A stretch of 64,000 nucleotides of DNA from Amphibalanus amphitrite (lineage: Eukaryota; Arthropoda; Thecostraca; Balanomorpha; Balanidae): NCBI RefSeq assembly GCF_019059575.1, contig NW_024881519.1:930001-994000 (forward strand), in the 5' to 3' direction. Both the position numbers and the translations under genes were made by a program. The notes beneath the pieces were generated by a model. The model was not told the origin of the DNA. It did not search any database and saw nothing but the letters and a program-made list of their open reading frames with translations. This document shows positions 21,055-31,905 of the stretch, one piece after another. Numbering within the stretch: the first letter of the stretch is position 1; every line of letters begins with the position of its first letter.

Positions 21055-21300
21055 ATTGCCCTACACACCCTTTATTTCATATTAGGGGTCGAACAAATTA
21101 TGGCAAAGCTAGAGACCAAAAACCAAACACGATCATTTACCATCGGCAAAGTCGGCAAAGCCCATTGGCGGTGATCGGCAAATTTCAGTTCCGAAACAAA
21201 CTGTGTTTGAATAGTTTGACTGAAAAATCTCTCAGCCCATCTGCTGATGGGAGAGTCGGCTGCCTTATTCTCAATTTTCCTCCCAACAACTCACCATACT
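21055..21300 (+). repeat. Direct repeat flanking a TTAA element, copy 1
   Basis: From CCTACAC through TTTCATATTAGG, GTCGAACAAATTATGGC and CTGCCTTATTCTCAATTTTC, this segment is repeated in the same orientation at 24650-24900 at roughly 80-85% identity by eye. A TTAA element (21357-24557) lies between. It may be a dispersed repeat that happened to be duplicated on both sides. Confidence 0.7.
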
Positions 21301-21922
21301 AACTGGGTGTCACAGCTCAAGCTATTATTGCGATTATTGGTGACCTGCCACATGCGTACACCCCCGCCCCGTAGGGGGGGGGGGCGAAACGGCCCCCCTG
21401 TCCTTTTAGGTCGATATCTCCTAAACGGCTGGAGATATCGCCACCAAACTTTCAGGACCTCTCCGGGCATCAATTTTACACATTGTGACAAAAAGTTTTT
21501 TTCAGAGGCTATGATAGGTTGGCCACAAATGACGTCAGAATGACGTCATGTTCTGTCATTTTCGACCGAAAAAAGACCTTCGCGAGAAGACCTGCCAGGC
21601 CTACAGCTTTGAAGATACAGAAAAATTATCAAGACACAAAAGGTGTAAAATTGACAGGGCTACAAAACTGCCATCTCCAATTTTTGAAATTTTTGAGTTT
21701 TACCCCCAAAAATAAAAAAAAAGTTTTTTGAGTTTCGAAAAAAAACGGAATATATGTGATAGAACCTACCGTCTTCTATCTACATACCAAATTTCAGATC
21801 GATACCTTGTTTTTTGGCCAAGTTATAGCGAAAAACTGTTCAAAAATGATGACGTCAAATTTTCAAACTCAAGTTTTGGCAATTCTAGACCTCGGAGAGC
21901 AAAACAAAGACCACCATTAGAC

Positions 21923-23968
21923 CAGGGACCGCGGATTCAAATTCTCGTAGGGTGTGCAAGATGTGGCGATTGGGCTCCCATCTCACGCCGGGCCCCTTCC
22001 AAAAAGTCAGCGCCGCCACTGCTCCGGAATAAGCCGGTTCTAAGGAAGCGGGGCGGGAAAACCTTCAAAATTGATGGTCGTAAGATGACTGAGCGAGCAT
22101 CTTACGGTCAGGAGATGCATTAGCAGAATAAATGCACATGCATGCATGCAACGTGATCCAAATCGATCTCCGATTTTCCCAAACAGGCCCCTAAAGGCTT
22201 ACAGTGACCTTCAAGGGTCCCTACGGGCCTCAGAGAGCCCTTTTGCACAGTTGATGTTGGTACACTTCTTTTTATCATGGATTACATGAATTAGTTTAAA
22301 AATAAAACACGGCCGGCGGGGTGTTTGGACCCATCGATTTGGCCCCTATGACCTATGGGGGTCTGGCCTCCGGCCCCCTTAGCTTCCCCATTACTCTACG
22401 GCCCACACGCTGGCTTTTGGGCCCCATAAAGGCCGCACACCAGCTCCTGAGACCCAACGCCGGCAATTCTAAGGGTCACCGGCGCACCGCACACGGTCTT
22501 TGAAGGTCCCATAACGGCCTCTGGAATACCTCATGTACATAGAAATATGGATGCCCACGCCGCTTCTTGGGCCCCCACACCGGGCTCTTCGACACCGTTC
22601 GCCGGCTCCATGGGGTACCAACTACTACCAAGCAAGCTCGCCTGGAGGTCCCCCACCGTCTCTTGGCGCCCGAGTAGCCTCGATGCCTGAATAGGGCCCC
22701 GAGACATCGACCTTGGCCAAAAAGCGTTCGTGTAGGCCCTCAGAAACTGGTGTGAGCCCTGAGATTACTGTTTGGGCTACTCAGGCACTTCTGTCGGGTC
22801 ATCATGCATCGATTTGGGTCCGAGCTAGTGAGGGTTATCAGAAGCATCCTTTAGCCCTGCGACTTCAGAGGTTGGTGTGAGATCCTAAAAAAGAAAGTGA
22901 GGGCACTCCGAGGCTTGCAAAGGGCTTTTCCTCGGAGGTCAGCCTTGGCCGAACAGCGTTCCTCAAACTGGTGTAGTGCGCTGAGATTACTGAATGTGAC
23001 TCTCGAGTATTGGCATGGGGCCCTCAACTATCAGCACGGAGCCCGCAGGAGCCGGTAACAGTAAGGGCTCCTCTGCGGCATGCATAAGCCATCCGATCTC
23101 AGAGGCCGGTGTGAAATCCTAAACAAGAGCTGAGTGCACTTAAAAACCTGCGTAGGGCCCTCAGAGATCAGCTTTGACCAGACGGCGCGGCGGTCGTGGA
23201 CGCCCTTAGAAACTGACGTAGGGGCCGCCTCAGTCGGTCGGCCCTCTCACATCAGCCTGGGGATCTCAGGCATCAGCCTGGGGGCCCTCAAGAGCCGGTT
23301 AGGGTCCTCGGAAAGTGGCATTATACCCTGAGATAGCTGTGTAAGGCCCTCGGGTAACGGCTTGGGGCCCTCGGGCATCGGCCTGCGCCCCCGGGCATTG
23401 GCCAGAGGTCCTTGGATATGGGCCTGGGGCCCCTCAAGAGCCGGTGAGGGCCTTCAAAAACTGGTATGGGGCCCTGAGATAACTCTGTGGGCTTTCAGGT
23501 GCTGATGCAGGACCCTTAGGCATCGGCCCCAAGAGGGGTTAAGGAGGGCAGGGGGCAAGAGGACAGAGGTCCTCAAGAGCCGGTTAGGGCCCTCAGAAAC
23601 TGGCGTGGATCCCTGAGCTAGCCATGTAGGTACTCAGACACCGGCGTGGGACCTTTAGACATCGACTTGGGGCCCTCGGGCATCGGCCTGGGCCCTCAAG
23701 AGCCGGTGGGAGCGCTAAAAAATGGCGTGGGTGAGGTTCTGAGATAACCCCTGAGATAACACTAGAACCTGTTCACGCCTTCAGGCACCGGTGCGGGACC
23801 ATCAGGCTCGCGCTGGGGCCCTCGAGAATCAGCTTGGGACACTCAAGCGCCAGGGCCGCATGGGCCCCCACAACGAACTGTGGGTGTGCAAAAATAGGTG
23901 TTTGCACACCCTCAGGATTTTCAGGGTGTGCAATTGCACACCCTGCCCCCCGGAATCCGCGGTCCCTG
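21923..23968. mobile_element. Non-autonomous hAT transposon no. 3, perfect 8-bp TSD
   Basis: Perfect 16-bp ends CAGGGACCGCGGATTC and GAATCCGCGGTCCCTG are flanked by CATTAGAC on both sides (21915-21922 and 23969-23976). The 2046-bp body is filled by degenerate GGCCCTC-rich repeats (22190-23900). No transposase is seen. It interrupts the TTAA element 21357-24557. Confidence 0.92.
22190..23900. repeat. Degenerate GGCCCTC-rich repeats inside hAT no. 3
   Basis: Phrases such as GGCCCTCAAGAGCCGGT, CATCGGCCTGGGGCCCTC and GAAACTGGCGTGGGGCCCTG recur irregularly with an apparent period of a few tens of bases. Divergence is high, so unit boundaries are unclear. Confidence 0.75.
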
Positions 23969-24649
23969 CATTAGACTCCCCGTGACGAGCTGCATCGAAA
24001 CAATACCCATTTTATGCAAAAATATCAACTTTGAAATTTGACCTAATTTGACCTGACCTTGACCTGACCTTCACCAAAACGTGGCCTAGGCTGGCCCCAA
24101 AGGCTGCCTAACCCACATAATCGCATTTGTCATGTAAAATGGACCATAAAACATGTATCACACGACACTTTCATATTGTGACCCCCGGTGACCTGACCTC
24201 GCTATGACCTGACCTGGTATCAGTGACCTCAGATAGCAAAGTATGTGTTTGACGAACAATGTACCATCGATGGTTTTCAATAAATTACCAATTTACTCGA
24301 TTTCACAACACATTTCTTGAAATGCCTGTGAACGGTGAAAATCTGACCTTTGACCTGACTGACCAGTGACGTCATCGGTTTGACCTAGGTCAATGAAATT
24401 CGGTCACAAGGTAGTTCCCGGGTGGGGCTATCGAACGCCGTTTGAATTTTGAAAATCGGCCGGTAACTTTCCGAGATCTTAGGGGGGGGGGGGCGACACG
24501 GCCCCCCCCCCCTACGGGTGGTAGGGTCCGCCGGTAGCCCTACGGGGCGCGGGTTAAAAGGCTTCGTTACCCTGTCAACTTTGACTGATTTTTGTAGAAT
24601 AAGGAAGTAATCTAGCAACTCTGACTGACGCGGATTCCGTACATGATAG

Positions 24650-24900
24650 AGTGTCCTACACGCTCATTATTTCATATTAGGCGTCGAACAAATTATGGCA
24701 AAGCCTGAGACCAAAAACCGAACACGTTCATGCATCATCGGCAAATTCGGCAAATGCCATTCACGGTGATCGACGAAGCTCAGTTCCGAAACAAACCATG
24801 CTTTCGAGTGGTTTGATTGAAAAATCACTCGGCCCATCTGCTAATTGGAATGTCAGCTGCCTTATTCTCAATTTTCCTCTCACCCAACTCACCAAATCAA
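24650..24900 (+). repeat. Direct repeat flanking a TTAA element, copy 2
   Basis: Second copy of the 21055-21300 repeat. Its last part, CAGCTGCCTTATTCTCAATTTTCCTCTCACC, pairs with an inverted copy at 24950-24990 to form a large hairpin. Confidence 0.7.
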
Positions 24901-24992
24901 CAAGGTACCATCGGCAAATTCGGCGAATCATATTGACTGTGATACTGTGAAGCTGGTGAGAGGAAAATTACGAATAAGGCAGCCGACACTCA
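24850..24992. repeat. Inverted repeat (hairpin)
   Basis: TGCCTTATTCTCAATTTTCC (about 24858) is nearly complementary to GGAAAATTACGAATAAGGCA (about 24961), with about 34-bp arms and a 70-bp loop. Confidence 0.7.
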
Positions 24993-25084
24993 TTGAATGA
25001 TCTGCACCGCATTTCTGTTGTTGAAAATGTCCATCTTTTTGCTGCTGAAGACGCCCCTGCCTGAGCCATGGGCGCTCACACCGG

Positions 25085-25667
25085 ATGAATGTCAAGGTCA
25101 CCTGAAGGTCAGGTCAGGTAAATAACCTTTGGTGAACTCGGTTCACTTTTTCGAGTTCTACATGTTTCGAGGCTAGTTTTTGGAGCTGGATTCGAATTTA
25201 GCAACCATTTGAACATTTACGAAGCAGTTTTGGTAATTTCATAACACGTTACGAAGCTGTAAGAGGCGGTTCACACGTACTACGAATACTCGTCACAACC
25301 CCTACTGGTTGACTTGACCTGACGTAACCCAACCTGGTCTAAATGCTTCAAGACATCATCTGTGATAAAAACTAACACGATATTCGTGGTCAGCACCCCG
25401 AAAAAACCATAGCAGGCACACTTCACGACTTTTTAACAGTTCCCGATTTTCCCGACTTTTGGGTCATTGACCTGACCTGGAAGGTCAACCGATGACCTAG
25501 GACCTTAAAATGGGGTATCATCGGCTTCGTCTCGTTACGGGTCGCACGCTCGTTTTTCCGGGAAGCTCTAGCTCGATCAGGGGCCAAACGCGAGGGGGGG
25601 CGGGGGTCGTACCAACCCTCCCTGTGCAGTCGAAGGACGTAAAATGGCCTGTGTCGGCGAGGGTTAA
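25085..25667 (+). mobile_element. 5'-truncated copy of the TTAA family
   Basis: It aligns by eye with the right two thirds of 18189-19078, from ATGTCAAGGTCACCTGAAGG to the end GGCCTGTGTCGGCGAGGGTTAA (TTAA at 25664-25667). The right-end G-run is present (about 25593) but the paired C-run is decayed. Confidence 0.8.
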
Positions 25668-25789
25668 GGTTAAGTGGTTATGTATTTAATGCATAAGCAC
25701 TTAACCTGAACATATTTGATTTACTTTTGCCTGCAATCTAACTATATATTCCTGCGAATACCTTTTTCCTCATCGCTGTTGGGGAGACG

Positions 25790-25965
25790 GTTAGGTTAGG
25801 ATGGGTTAGGTAAGGTTAGGTTAGGTTAGGTTAGGTTAGATTAGGTTAGGTTAGGTTAGGTTAGGTTAGGTTAGGTTAGGTTAGGTTGGGTTAGGTTGGG
25901 TTGGGTTGGGTTGGTTAGGTTAGGTTAGGTTAGGTTAGGTTCGGTTAGGTTAGGTTAGGTTGGGT
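25790..25965 (+). repeat. Telomere-like (TTAGG)n array
   Basis: About 175 bp of TTAGG pentamers on the plus strand, with some TTGGG variants near 25890-25915. TTAGG is the common arthropod telomere unit. The block is internal and flanked by transposon sequence, so it is an interstitial array. Confidence 0.9.
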
Positions 25966-26032
25966 ATGATGGTGATGCATGCGAGCTGTTCGAGCCCTTT
26001 GTAAGTTAGGATGTTACTCAATTCAACCCTAC

Positions 26033-26575
26033 CCTACCCTACCCTACTCTACCCTACCCTACCCTACCCTACCCTACCCTACCCTACCCTTACACTACCC
26101 TACCCTACCCTTACACTACCCTACCCTACCCTACCCTACCCCACCCTACCCCACCCTACCCTTACACTAACCTACCCTACCCTACCCTACCCTACCCTAC
26201 CTAACCATACCCTACCCTACCCTACCCTACCCTACCCTACCCTACTCCTACACTACCCTAACCTACCCTGCCCTACCCTACCCTACCCTACCCCTACCCT
26301 ACCCTACCCTACCCTACCCCTACCCTACCCTACCCTACCCCTACCCCTACCCTACCCTACCCTACCCTACCCTTACACTACCCTACTCTACCCTACCCTA
26401 CCCTACCCTACCTTACCCTACCCTTACACTACCCTACCCTACCCTTACACTACCCTACCCTACCCTTACACTACCCTACCCTACCCGTACACTACCCTAC
26501 CTTACCCTACCCTTCCCTACCCCTACCCCTACCCCTACCCCTACCCTACCCTACCCTACCCTACCCTACACTACA
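26033..26575 (-). repeat. (CCCTA)n array, G-strand TAGGG on the minus strand
   Basis: About 540 bp of CCCTA pentamers with insertions of ACCCCTA and CCCTTACACTA. The G-rich strand is the minus strand, so it faces the TTAGG block head to head across about 65 bp. Its unit (TAGGG) differs from TTAGG by one base. Confidence 0.9.
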
Positions 26576-27529
26576 CTACCACCGACAGTCCAAGTTTCAG
26601 CTAAATCGGCCCAGAAACGGCTGAGATATTGCAAAAACAAATTAATTGTATTTACTGGCGAATCCTCTTGGCGAGCGGTGCCTTGTGTCGGCCTTCGTTG
26701 TCAAAGGTCACTGACCTCCCGGCTCTGATGCTTTTCACTCAGTTTTTTTTTTAAGCGAACAACTGAGCCTAAAGCACGTGCCTTCTGCTCGGCGCCGGTC
26801 GCGGCCCCATCACGTGCACACCGCTGAACCCACACCCTCGAAAATTTAATACGATAAATGAGTACACGCGCTCGACTTGGCGTGAAAATTTAACCCCCGT
26901 AGCCCTCACCGTTCCCGAGCAATAGCCTGTTTTTGCCGATTCTAATGCTAACCCTATGGCGCACATGAGCACGCGCCACGGGCGCACCCCCAGCCGCATC
27001 GTGCCCAAAATTTAATACGACCTGTTGAATTACGTGACCCACGAGTCGTTAAAATTTCACCATCCTGCGTCAATCGACGGCTTACAATGAAACATTTTTG
27101 TCACTGGGGAATTCAAGCATTGTCGATGGTAACAGCAAATAAAGAAATTAAGCTTTCATTCATAGCCAATAGGCAAAAACCGTAGGTAGACTAGATGCCG
27201 GCAGCGCTCTTGCGTTGCCTTGGGCCAGAATTGGAGGAACGGTACTGAGGGCACACACCGGGCCAAACCACCGAAACCATATAGGGCCTTGACCGAAACC
27301 CAGACTGAGCTTGGACTGAACCTGAAACCAAACGAAACATCCCAAAAATGCTTCGAAGCACGTGAGATTGGTGCGGATATCTTCCTACAGTATGGTATGA
27401 ATTAACTGCACGTGCATAGTTCATGTCCCAGGCACCCCAGTGCAGTCATTTTCATAACATCATGTAGCGTGTGTCTAATTCTATCAGTGTACCGACTTTT
27501 GTGTCGCTAGATCGACGTTTCCCGGGATC
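26576..27529. other. Unassigned sequence
   Basis: AAAATTTAATACGA occurs twice (about 26836 and 27006) within loosely repeated flanks. No gene or element is identified. Confidence 0.35.
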
Positions 27530-28900
27530 AGAGGATCCCTAGTCAAAACCGTTATCCGCCCCCCGCACGCGCAGCTTGCACCCCTGGGATATTATCTCGC
27601 CGGAATGTTACGACTCAATGTATTCTTCTTATGACCTGCAAGTTTTGAACCAGTTAGAGCGGCCGTTTACCCTGCAGGCGTGGCAACGCACGAAGGGGTG
27701 CAATCGGCTTGCACGTACCTAGCTCGTGCACCACAGAGTTTAGCTCAACCAAATGTGCACTATTTTGGAGGCCTTGCCTGAGACTACCATTGAACCGATT
27801 TTGAGGTTGATAGCTCAAAATTTCTTTGAGCCAGAGGACCTCACGTCAAAACGGTTTTCCGCCCCCAGCACGTGCAGCCTGCACCCCTCGCAGACGGTGA
27901 CCCCCTGGAAACTGGTTCAAGGTGTTACCGATGTGTCCCGCCAGTGTGGCTTTGTCCGTGACCTCGGGTTGACCTGTAGGGGAGGACCGTACAAGAGTAC
28001 GCACCTAATGCATTTTGTCGTCTCACGCCGTTCGGTTTTGGTTTACGGCTACGATAAGTATACTCCGATAAAGCCTGATCATTTGTCCACAAACTGTCAT
28101 GACCACAGCGGCCTACGTCCAATTTAAAGCGTGACCGTAAGCAATTTTCTAACACCCTGCATTTGCGTACTCTTGCCCGATAGGCAGTACAAGAGTACGC
28201 ACTTCGTGCGGGTGGAGTACGCACTACGTGTATGATTCCTACTCGCTGGAATCAATGCATTCATGCAAGTAATTAAACTATTGTTATCTTTATTGCCGCA
28301 GCCACTAAAACGGTCACTCTTAACAGAGTCGAGGCGCCCCGCTGTGGTCGTGCAAATGCCCCCTGGTCTACCAGAAACAGTGGTGCTCTTCGTGGTTTCC
28401 CCAACTGCTCGGCGTCCCCCCGAGTGTCATCCACCTTGTTGGCCAATCCCGTGAATCTGCTGAGGGGTTGCGCGCCTGATGCACTAAGTTGATTAATGCA
28501 ACACAACCACGCACTCGGAAAACTGCGTACTCTTGTCCGCCACGGCAATGCGTACTCATGGCCGACACATACGGTAGACACAAAGCGGGCTGAGAGCTGG
28601 CGCCACAGTCGTCGCGTAAACAATTGGGACTTGACACACGCACCAGATTCCCCGTGGTATCTTGATAGGAAAAAATGAAAATTCTATTGCCGCTCCCTGA
28701 GGAAGGTCACACCTTTTCCTGCACCCCAAAAAGTCTAAAAGCGATGTGAAAAACACGTCTAAGCCTCTAAAAAAGACAAGTGAACCCGTAGCGCGCCCAC
28801 CTTCCACCATCGAAGCCGCGTGAGAGACAGCGTCTTTAGGACTCGAGATGACGCTGATGAGGCGTTGCTAAGCAACCGAAACAGCTGCTGCATACTCTTG
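27530..28900. repeat. Region of short direct and inverted repeats
   Basis: A roughly 60-bp segment (GAGGATCC...GTCAAAACCGTT...CAGCTTGCACCCCT) at 27530 recurs at 27836. GAGTACGCA or its complement occurs at least six times between 27990 and 28560. A 124-codon frame at 27753-28127 overlaps these repeats and has no recognisable domain. Confidence 0.5.
28157..28200. repeat. Hairpin with 12-bp perfect arms
   Basis: TGCGTACTCTTG and CAAGAGTACGCA flank a 14-nt loop. The same arm sequence occurs singly at about 27993 and 28524, and in a variant form at about 28887. Confidence 0.75.
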
Positions 28901-29922
28901 TCGCCTGCGTCCTTTTACCCGCCCTTACCCTAGCCTTGACAAAAAATTTCGTGTCACCGAAACTTTGAAGCGGAATAGCATGTGCCACGAAGCACTGAGC
29001 GAACCGAGGCCAGTACCAAAAGTTTACCTCGCCGGAGACGAGTCGAACGGTCCCACTTTCGTCCCGATCGGTCCACCCATTTTGACTCCAGGTCCAAAAA
29101 GGCTTGGACAAACTCACATACTCACTCACATACTCACTCACATACTGACAAACAGGCTTGGCCGAACTTTTCTTCAGCGACCCACCAATGGGAATTTCCG
29201 GATGCAAAAGCATGCTATCGCATGCTTTTGATCCTCCAATTCTGGATTATTTATTTACGCATTAACGTAAGTATGTCAACCTGAATACCACCTGGCGTAG
29301 GTTTTACTTAAGTTTTTGACCAGAATACCAAACTTAATTACGCTGTTCGACCTGTATACCAAATGGCGTAAGTAAATGGCTTTGGCGCAAGTATTTAATA
29401 CTTAAGTATGTCGACCTGAATACGAAATTTATACCTACTTACGCAAAAATATGTACTTACGCCGTCGACCTGAATACGGGCCCAGGGCGCGGGTTGATTT
29501 TTTTCGGCCGACTGAATGCTGCCTGTTCGCTCCCCACCGACCATTCTGCTGATTACTATGGTATCATACAGTTAGCGCTGCTGTTGTGTCGACCGACCAG
29601 GTGGTTGGTTCCCATAGGTTAATCTCCCCCAGTCAAATGGTCCATTACGGGACCATTTGCCGGCGCGCCGGTCACGCGATGCGGCTCGGCGGGAGCAATC
29701 TGAGAAAACATTGACCGTCGGCCACCGACGGGAAAGCCGCGGGCGCCGCGCGGCACCCCGGCCGGGCGGCGTAGTCGCCAAGTGTATTACACGAATCGGC
29801 CGACCAACAGGCGACATCTCTAGTGCCACGTCATAGCCATCCGACGCGACAATGCATGCATTGAGGCTAGATTCGAGTTGAGACTGTTTCCAATTTTATA
29901 CGCCTAGTGGCTACCATCATGT
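28901..29922. other. Unassigned, with small repeats and hairpins
   Basis: Features seen are a CACATACTCACT tandem (29113-29145), a perfect hairpin CAAAAGCATGC-TATC-GCATGCTTTTG (about 29206-29231) and degenerate CGACCTGAATAC...TTACG repeats (29275-29480). A second small hairpin (CAAATGGTCC...GGACCATTTG) lies near 29635. No gene is seen. Confidence 0.4.
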
Positions 29923-29996
29923 GTCGTCGTAGCCGAGTGGTTAGTCTCGGTCTGGTAAGCGAAAGGTCGGTGGATCGATACCCGCACCAGCGGTTC
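29923..29996 (+). tRNA. tRNA-like sequence (pseudogene or SINE head), Thr-like
   Basis: Box A (TAGCCGAGTGG, 29930-29940) and box B (GGATCGATACC, 29972-29982) of an RNA polymerase III promoter are present at the right spacing. The loop C-T-G-G-T-A-A would place a GGT (Thr) anticodon. However, acceptor and anticodon stems pair poorly and there is no intact acceptor, so it is unlikely to be a working tRNA. A tRNA-derived SINE head or tRNA pseudogene fits better. Confidence 0.45.
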
Positions 29997-30003
29997 TTTT
30001 CTC

Positions 30004-31534
30004 TTAACCCTCGCATGTGTAGGAGGGGGGGGGGGGGGTCGGATGGACCCCCATGGTCTTTCGCGAATAACTCGCGTAAAAAGCGACCTTTGGTGACCCC
30101 GGTTCACTTTTTCGAGCTATACATGTTTCTAAGCTAGTTTTTGGAGCTGAATTCGAATTTAGAAACTCATGGTGTGTCAAAAGTGGAAATAGCCGGTGCG
30201 CCGTCTGGCAACCAGGCAGCCCGCCGCCATAGGGAAATTCATGCTTTTTGTCGTCTTTTTGCTCCTTATGAGTCACTTGATCTAATTAGAGCTTAACTAG
30301 GAACGAGGCGGGTCACTTGGACGTATTCGGGAGCCGAATACGGTGTTTTGGAGCCAATACCTGGGAAACCCTACCCGCCCAATGCGAGTTTTTAAGAGTC
30401 TGCATGCCCAAATTAACGTTGAGCGCGGCCGTTTTCGGTCGGTTTTCCCCGACCTTGTGGCGAAATCGCCTTATTTATTCAACCAGGGTGGGCTAATTTG
30501 CTTAACTAGGAATGAGGCGTTGAAGAGAATTATTCAAGGAATAGAGCTGTGCAAAAATATTTTTTGTATTGTTTAAACTGTATCCGCCCTCGAACGATAA
30601 ACATTGTTGAACCATCAGAAACACAGCCCTTGGAATGCGTTTGGACTTGGCTGGATCTAATATTAGCGAGTATCTGCTAATGCAGTTTCGTGGCTTACAC
30701 AGTACGGACACAAGCATACATACTTCCTGCCCTTGGTTATTCCTCACTTGAATGAAAATTTTGCTATAATAACTATTCCAAGCAGTTAACAGGTTTTAGT
30801 GCAGTGCCAAGTCGGAACCGTTCAGCGCCGCGCCAGTCTCCCAGGCGGCGCGTACTACGGCCGCCGCCGGCCGCGCGCCGCCGCTCTGGCAGGGTGTTTG
30901 ACTTCATATCTGTGTTGCTAGAAAAATTGTGGACCGATTTACTTGATTCTTGCATGTAAAGATCTGCCATTCAATTCTTAGCAGATAACGAAAATTTGAC
31001 GTCAATTGCACGATCCGCTGCCTATATTGTGGTACTGCCATCTATTGACAAGGCTGGCGAACTAAAGCCGGGCGGCTATTTCCACTTTTGACACACCATG
31101 ATTTGAGCATTTACGAAGTAGTTTTGGTGCCTTTGTAACATGTTACGAAGCTGCCAGAGGCGGTTGACACGTACCTACTACGAATACCCGTCACGACCCC
31201 TACTGCTTGACCTGACCTGACCTGACCCGACCCGGTCTAAATGCTTAAAGACATCATCTGTGATCAAGACTAACACGATATTCGTGATCAGCACCCCGAA
31301 AAAAACCCTTAGCAGCCACACTTAACGACTTTCTAACAGGTCCCGATTTTCCCGACTTTGGGTCATTCACCTGAGCTGGAAGATCAACCAATAACCTAGG
31401 ACCCTAAAATTGGGTATCATCGGCTTCCTCTCGTCACGGGCAGCACGCTCGTTTTTTTCCGCGAAGCTCTAGCTCAATCAGGGGCCAAACGGCAAGGGGG
31501 TCTGACCGACCCCCCCCCCCCCCCTCCTACACAT
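30004..31534 (+). mobile_element. TTAA-family element split by a 933-bp TIR element
   Basis: The left end is TTAACCCTCGCATGTGTAGG (TTAA 30004-30007), followed by a G-run/C-run hairpin and TTTCGCGAATAACTCGCG. The body resumes after the insertion at 31101 (CATTTACGAAGTAGTTTTGG) and ends with a C-run and CTCCTACACAT near 31534. There the last dozen bases including TTAA are lost. No transposase is seen. Confidence 0.75.
30168..31100. mobile_element. DNA transposon with 28-bp perfect TIRs
   Basis: CATGGTGTGTCAAAAGTGGA and the next 8 bases at 30168 are exactly complementary to the right end (about 31073-31100). It lies in the TTAA element at a site that is uninterrupted in sister copies. The duplication is at most 2-3 bp (AT or ATG), hard to separate from the palindromic CATG ends. 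A GC-rich module at 30790-30905 is shared, inverted, with 38540-38665. No transposase is recognised. Confidence 0.75.
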
Positions 31535-31699
31535 TAGAAGCTGGCAAACGCCGCACACTTACGCCGAGCGAATTCTCCACGTGACTGGCCGCGTGCCGGC
31601 CCGGCCACGAATATCATACAATCGCCAGTTCCCGATTCCGCCACTAGATCTGTTAGCCACTCCGCATGAACGAGGCTAATTGGGTTCTAGCTTCTAGCC
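31535..31699. other. Unassigned sequence before the GC-rich segment
   Basis: No element or gene is recognised. Confidence 0.3.
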
Positions 31700-31830
31700 A
31701 CAGTCAAGAGGCAGGTCCAATCGGTACACGCAGCCGCTGCGGCCCGACGGCCCAGCCGTCGCCCATTGGTCTTCCGGCTCGTGACGTCACAGCGCTGCCC
31801 GCATGCTCCGCCCACATGGTGGCTGGCGGC
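31700..31830 (+). promoter_or_regulatory. Promoter-like GC-rich segment
   Basis: A CCAAT box (about 31717), an inverted CCAAT (ATTGG, about 31765), a palindromic TGACGTCA (about 31781) and a CCGCCCAC GC-type box (about 31808) lie within 110 bp. This is just upstream of the candidate first exon, in a CpG-rich context. Each motif is common, so only the cluster and its position argue for a promoter. Confidence 0.35.
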
Positions 31831-31905
31831 GGGGGCCGCCTCTGGCCGCTACTGTAGCCGCTGATTCGGTGCCGGTCGAGACTGAGAGGTCCCCCTTTGG
31901 TCGCT

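Larger units (their letters stand above)
21357..24557 (+). mobile_element. TTAA-type element split by hAT no. 3
   Basis: The right end is CCTACGGGGCGCGGGTTAA (TTAA at 24554-24557), preceded by a G-run/C-run hairpin (24481-24515) that follows GAGATCTTA. The left end, CCCCCGCCCCGTAGG followed by a G-run and C-run, is complementary, but its TTAA is mutated, so the start is approximate. Without the inserted hAT the element would be about 1.1 kb. The body has TGACGTCA (21530, 21541, 21850, 24367) and a DR1 motif (24344-24356) and no transposase. Confidence 0.65.

Noticed and set aside
26011..26604. 197-codon Tyr-Pro-Thr-Leu frame
   Set aside because: Direct translation of the CCCTA pentamer array.
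27753..28127. 124-codon plus-strand frame
   Set aside because: It overlaps short direct repeats and a minus-strand frame of similar length; no domain seen.
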